Shown: positions 23,238 through 24,599 of the stretch, piece by piece
How the letters are laid out: each line of letters begins with the position of its first letter
Position numbering within the stretch: the stretch's first letter is position 1
NCBI GenBank assembly: GCA_016931085.1
Contig: JAFGFO010000304.1
Span: forward strand, 1-24,599
Source: Thermoflexales bacterium
Lineage (GTDB): Bacteria > Chloroflexota > Anaerolineae > Fen-1058
Direction: 5' to 3'
DNA length: 24,599 bases
Notes under the pieces: generated by a model
What the model was told of the DNA's origin: nothing
Database searches by the model: none
The model's input: only the letters and a program-made list of their open reading frames with translations
Made by a program: the position numbers and the translations under genes

Positions 23238-23989
23238 TTCTTTTTGATCACTTCAACCGTTACTTTCTTTCGCTTGGGGTCCTGGACTGGCACGTCAAAT
23301 CCCAGCATCTCTTCTTCTAGCAGGATTGGGAATTGCGCGCCATCGCTCAAGCGCTTGACCATGTACTCGCCCTCTGCCGTTTGCTCATAGTCGTACTCCT
23401 TGGGTAGAGGGTAATAGCGGCGCAAGTCCTCCACTGTTTTGATGTCCGCATCGTCGATGTGGCTCTTGCCCGGCCCCCCCCAGCCTGCCGCGGCCGGGGC
23501 CGGCTTGATGGCGGGCGAAGCACCCACGCCGGCGGGTGGCTTGGGCGGGGGCGGCACACGCGGCGCGGCTACAGGCCGGGGTGTGATCTTGGAAAAGCCG
23601 CCAAACAGTCCTTTCGACTCCCCGATTTCGGCGCTTGGGAAGAGCTCGAACAGACGAGCTTCGTCCATGGGGCCCAAGCCGGCCATGTCCAGTTTCACAG
23701 TCTGGCCACGCTGGGTTTCTATTTTCTCAACCTTGGTCCCGAACTTTTCGCGCCGGACGTAGACACGCTTGACGTCCGCATTCGCGACGATCTGTGCGCC
23801 TTGGGCCTGGTCGCCTTGCTCGACGATCACCCGCCGGTTGGTGATCCCGATTTTGCGCTCGTTTTTCCGGCTGAGCTGCGCGCTTTGCTGGCCACTGCCC
23901 GCGCTGAAACTCACAGAGCTGGAAAAAGTCACCGGGCCGATGACCACCACTTCGCCCTCTTCTAATTGCGTATACGTAAAAGCAGACAT
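23234..23989 (-). CDS. PH-like domain protein with proline-rich linker, function unknown
   Basis: The product has 251 residues with no signal peptide or membrane helix. Residues ~1-115 form a beta-rich domain resembling bacterial PH/GRAM-type domains (RKIGITNRRVIVEQ, VKRVYVRREKFGTKVEKIE), ending MDEARLFELFP. A Pro/Ala-rich linker (~135-175, PPPPKPPAGVG) follows, then a conserved-looking C-terminal region with IDDADIKTVEDLRRYYPLP and a basic end (KKVTVEVIKKK). I know no assigned function. AAGGAG supports ATG 23989. It is translationally coupled to the DUF362 gene and sits 26 bases after the flavoprotein gene. Confidence 0.68.
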   Translation of the reverse strand: MSAFTYTQLEEGEVVVIGPVTFSSSVSFSAGSGQQSAQLSRKNERKIGITNRRVIVEQGDQAQGAQIVANADVKRVYVRREKFGTKVEKIETQRGQTVKLDMAGLGPMDEARLFELFPSAEIGESKGLFGGFSKITPRPVAAPRVPPPPKPPAGVGASPAIKPAPAAAGWGGPGKSHIDDADIKTVEDLRRYYPLPKEYDYEQTAEGEYMVKRLSDGAQFPILLEEEMLGFDVPVQDPKRKKVTVEVIKKK

Positions 23990-24015
23990 GTTTTCTCCTT
24001 AAAAATGATTGTATT

Positions 24016-24599
24016 CTAGGCCGCGTCGCGCGTGTAATGCGGCAGCAGGACGGGGCTGACCGGCCCATCGAGCACGCCGGCCGCCTCAAGCTCTTCCTTC
24101 CACGCCTCCAGGTGGGCCAGGGTAGGCTGGCCTAATTGGACGCCTTTGACGTACTCGCCCGCCGCCCGCCCGGCGCGCCGGCCAAAGACGACGATGTCCA
24201 GAAGACTGTTGCCCATCAAGCGGTTGCGCCCGTGGATCCCGCCCGCCGCCTCACCGGCCACGTACAAACCCGGCACCGGGGTCGAGGCGTCTGGCTTGAT
24301 CGCCACCCCACCGTTCTGATAGTGCAGCGTGGGATAGACCAGGATGGGGTCGGCCGTCATGTCGATGCCAAAGCGCTTGTACTGGCGCACCATGGCCGGC
24401 AGGCCGCGCGCGATGGTACCCGGGCCGTGAATGAGGTCGATCAAGGGGCTGTCCAGCCAGACACACGGCTGGGCCGTGGGGGTGATGACGCCCTTGCCGC
24501 GCTCTCGACATTCGCGGATAAAGGCGGCCGCTTCCACGTCGCGCGTTTCCAGCGGGAAGACAAACTGTTCGCCGTCCACGTTACACACCTGCGCGCCCA
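24016..24599 (-). CDS. Fumarate reductase/succinate dehydrogenase-like flavoprotein, 3' part
   Basis: The frame is open to the window edge, so the N-terminal FAD-binding part lies outside. The visible ~194 residues contain family landmarks. [15 protein letters not shown] carries the histidine and GG near the substrate/FAD site. [34 protein letters not shown] is the C-terminal FAD-contact region shared by fumarate reductase, succinate dehydrogenase and aspartate oxidase flavoproteins. The C-terminal helical domain is short and ends about 60 residues after this motif. It may be a non-canonical member acting with the iron-sulfur proteins downstream rather than a respiratory complex subunit (inference). 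Confidence 0.85.
   Translation of the reverse strand, partial: GAQVCNVDGEQFVFPLETRDVEAAAFIRECRERGKGVITPTAQPCVWLDSPLIDLIHGPGTIARGLPAMVRQYKRFGIDMTADPILVYPTLHYQNGGVAIKPDASTPVPGLYVAGEAAGGIHGRNRLMGNSLLDIVVFGRRAGRAAGEYVKGVQLGQPTLAHLEAWKEELEAAGVLDGPVSPVLLPHYTRDAA

Overview
The window is GC-rich, densely coded bacterial DNA. It most resembles the Chloroflexota, probably class Anaerolineae. This is inferred from gene content and style: a PgpH-like/ybeY/dgkA cluster, proteins with repeated DUF5671-like segments, a histidine kinase with a sugar-binding-protein-like sensor, a tungsten-type aldehyde oxidoreductase next to a polyferredoxin, and many palindromic repeats both between and inside genes. No rRNA, tRNA, CRISPR array or transposase was seen.

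Layout, left part (1-14997, mostly + strand). Positions 1-564 have no convincing gene. They hold a minus-strand SAM-I (S-box) riboswitch with its terminator, whose controlled gene must lie to the left of the window, plus several inverted repeats. Then come arfB (ribosome rescue), a 7TM-HD phosphodiesterase, ybeY and dgkA, then greA. Next is a large sensor kinase (LacI-like binding domain, GAF-like, PAS, HisKA, HATPase) translationally coupled to a D-2-hydroxyacid dehydrogenase. A small anchored protein and a long repeated membrane protein follow. A minus-strand membrane protein (11558-12100) diverges from a NarL-type kinase/regulator pair coupled to a membrane protein with a zinc ribbon.

Right part (14985-24599, all - strand). 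Reading in the direction of transcription: the 3' end of a fumarate-reductase-like flavoprotein; a PH-like/proline-rich protein coupled to a Tat-exported DUF362 protein; two paralogous response regulators with decayed GGDEF-like domains; a fused NapH/NapG-type polyferredoxin (coupled to the second regulator); an aldehyde:ferredoxin oxidoreductase-family protein; an aldo/keto reductase; the remnant of a second aldo/keto reductase; and a truncated carboxymuconolactone-decarboxylase-like gene. The last carries a copy of the oxidoreductase gene's 3' end. I infer a redox module: the oxidoreductase passes electrons to a membrane polyferredoxin, with DUF362 and flavoprotein partners and receiver-based regulation.

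The most unusual signal runs across genes. Palindromic elements, several built as two small hairpins that together form one long palindrome, occur between genes and also in frame inside ybeY, the LacI-like sensor kinase and the oxidoreductase gene. A different AT-rich direct repeat sits inside the polyferredoxin gene. A second signal is a pair of ~42-bp direct repeats bracketing a 1.8-kb segment of decayed and foreign-looking genes (14989-16875).
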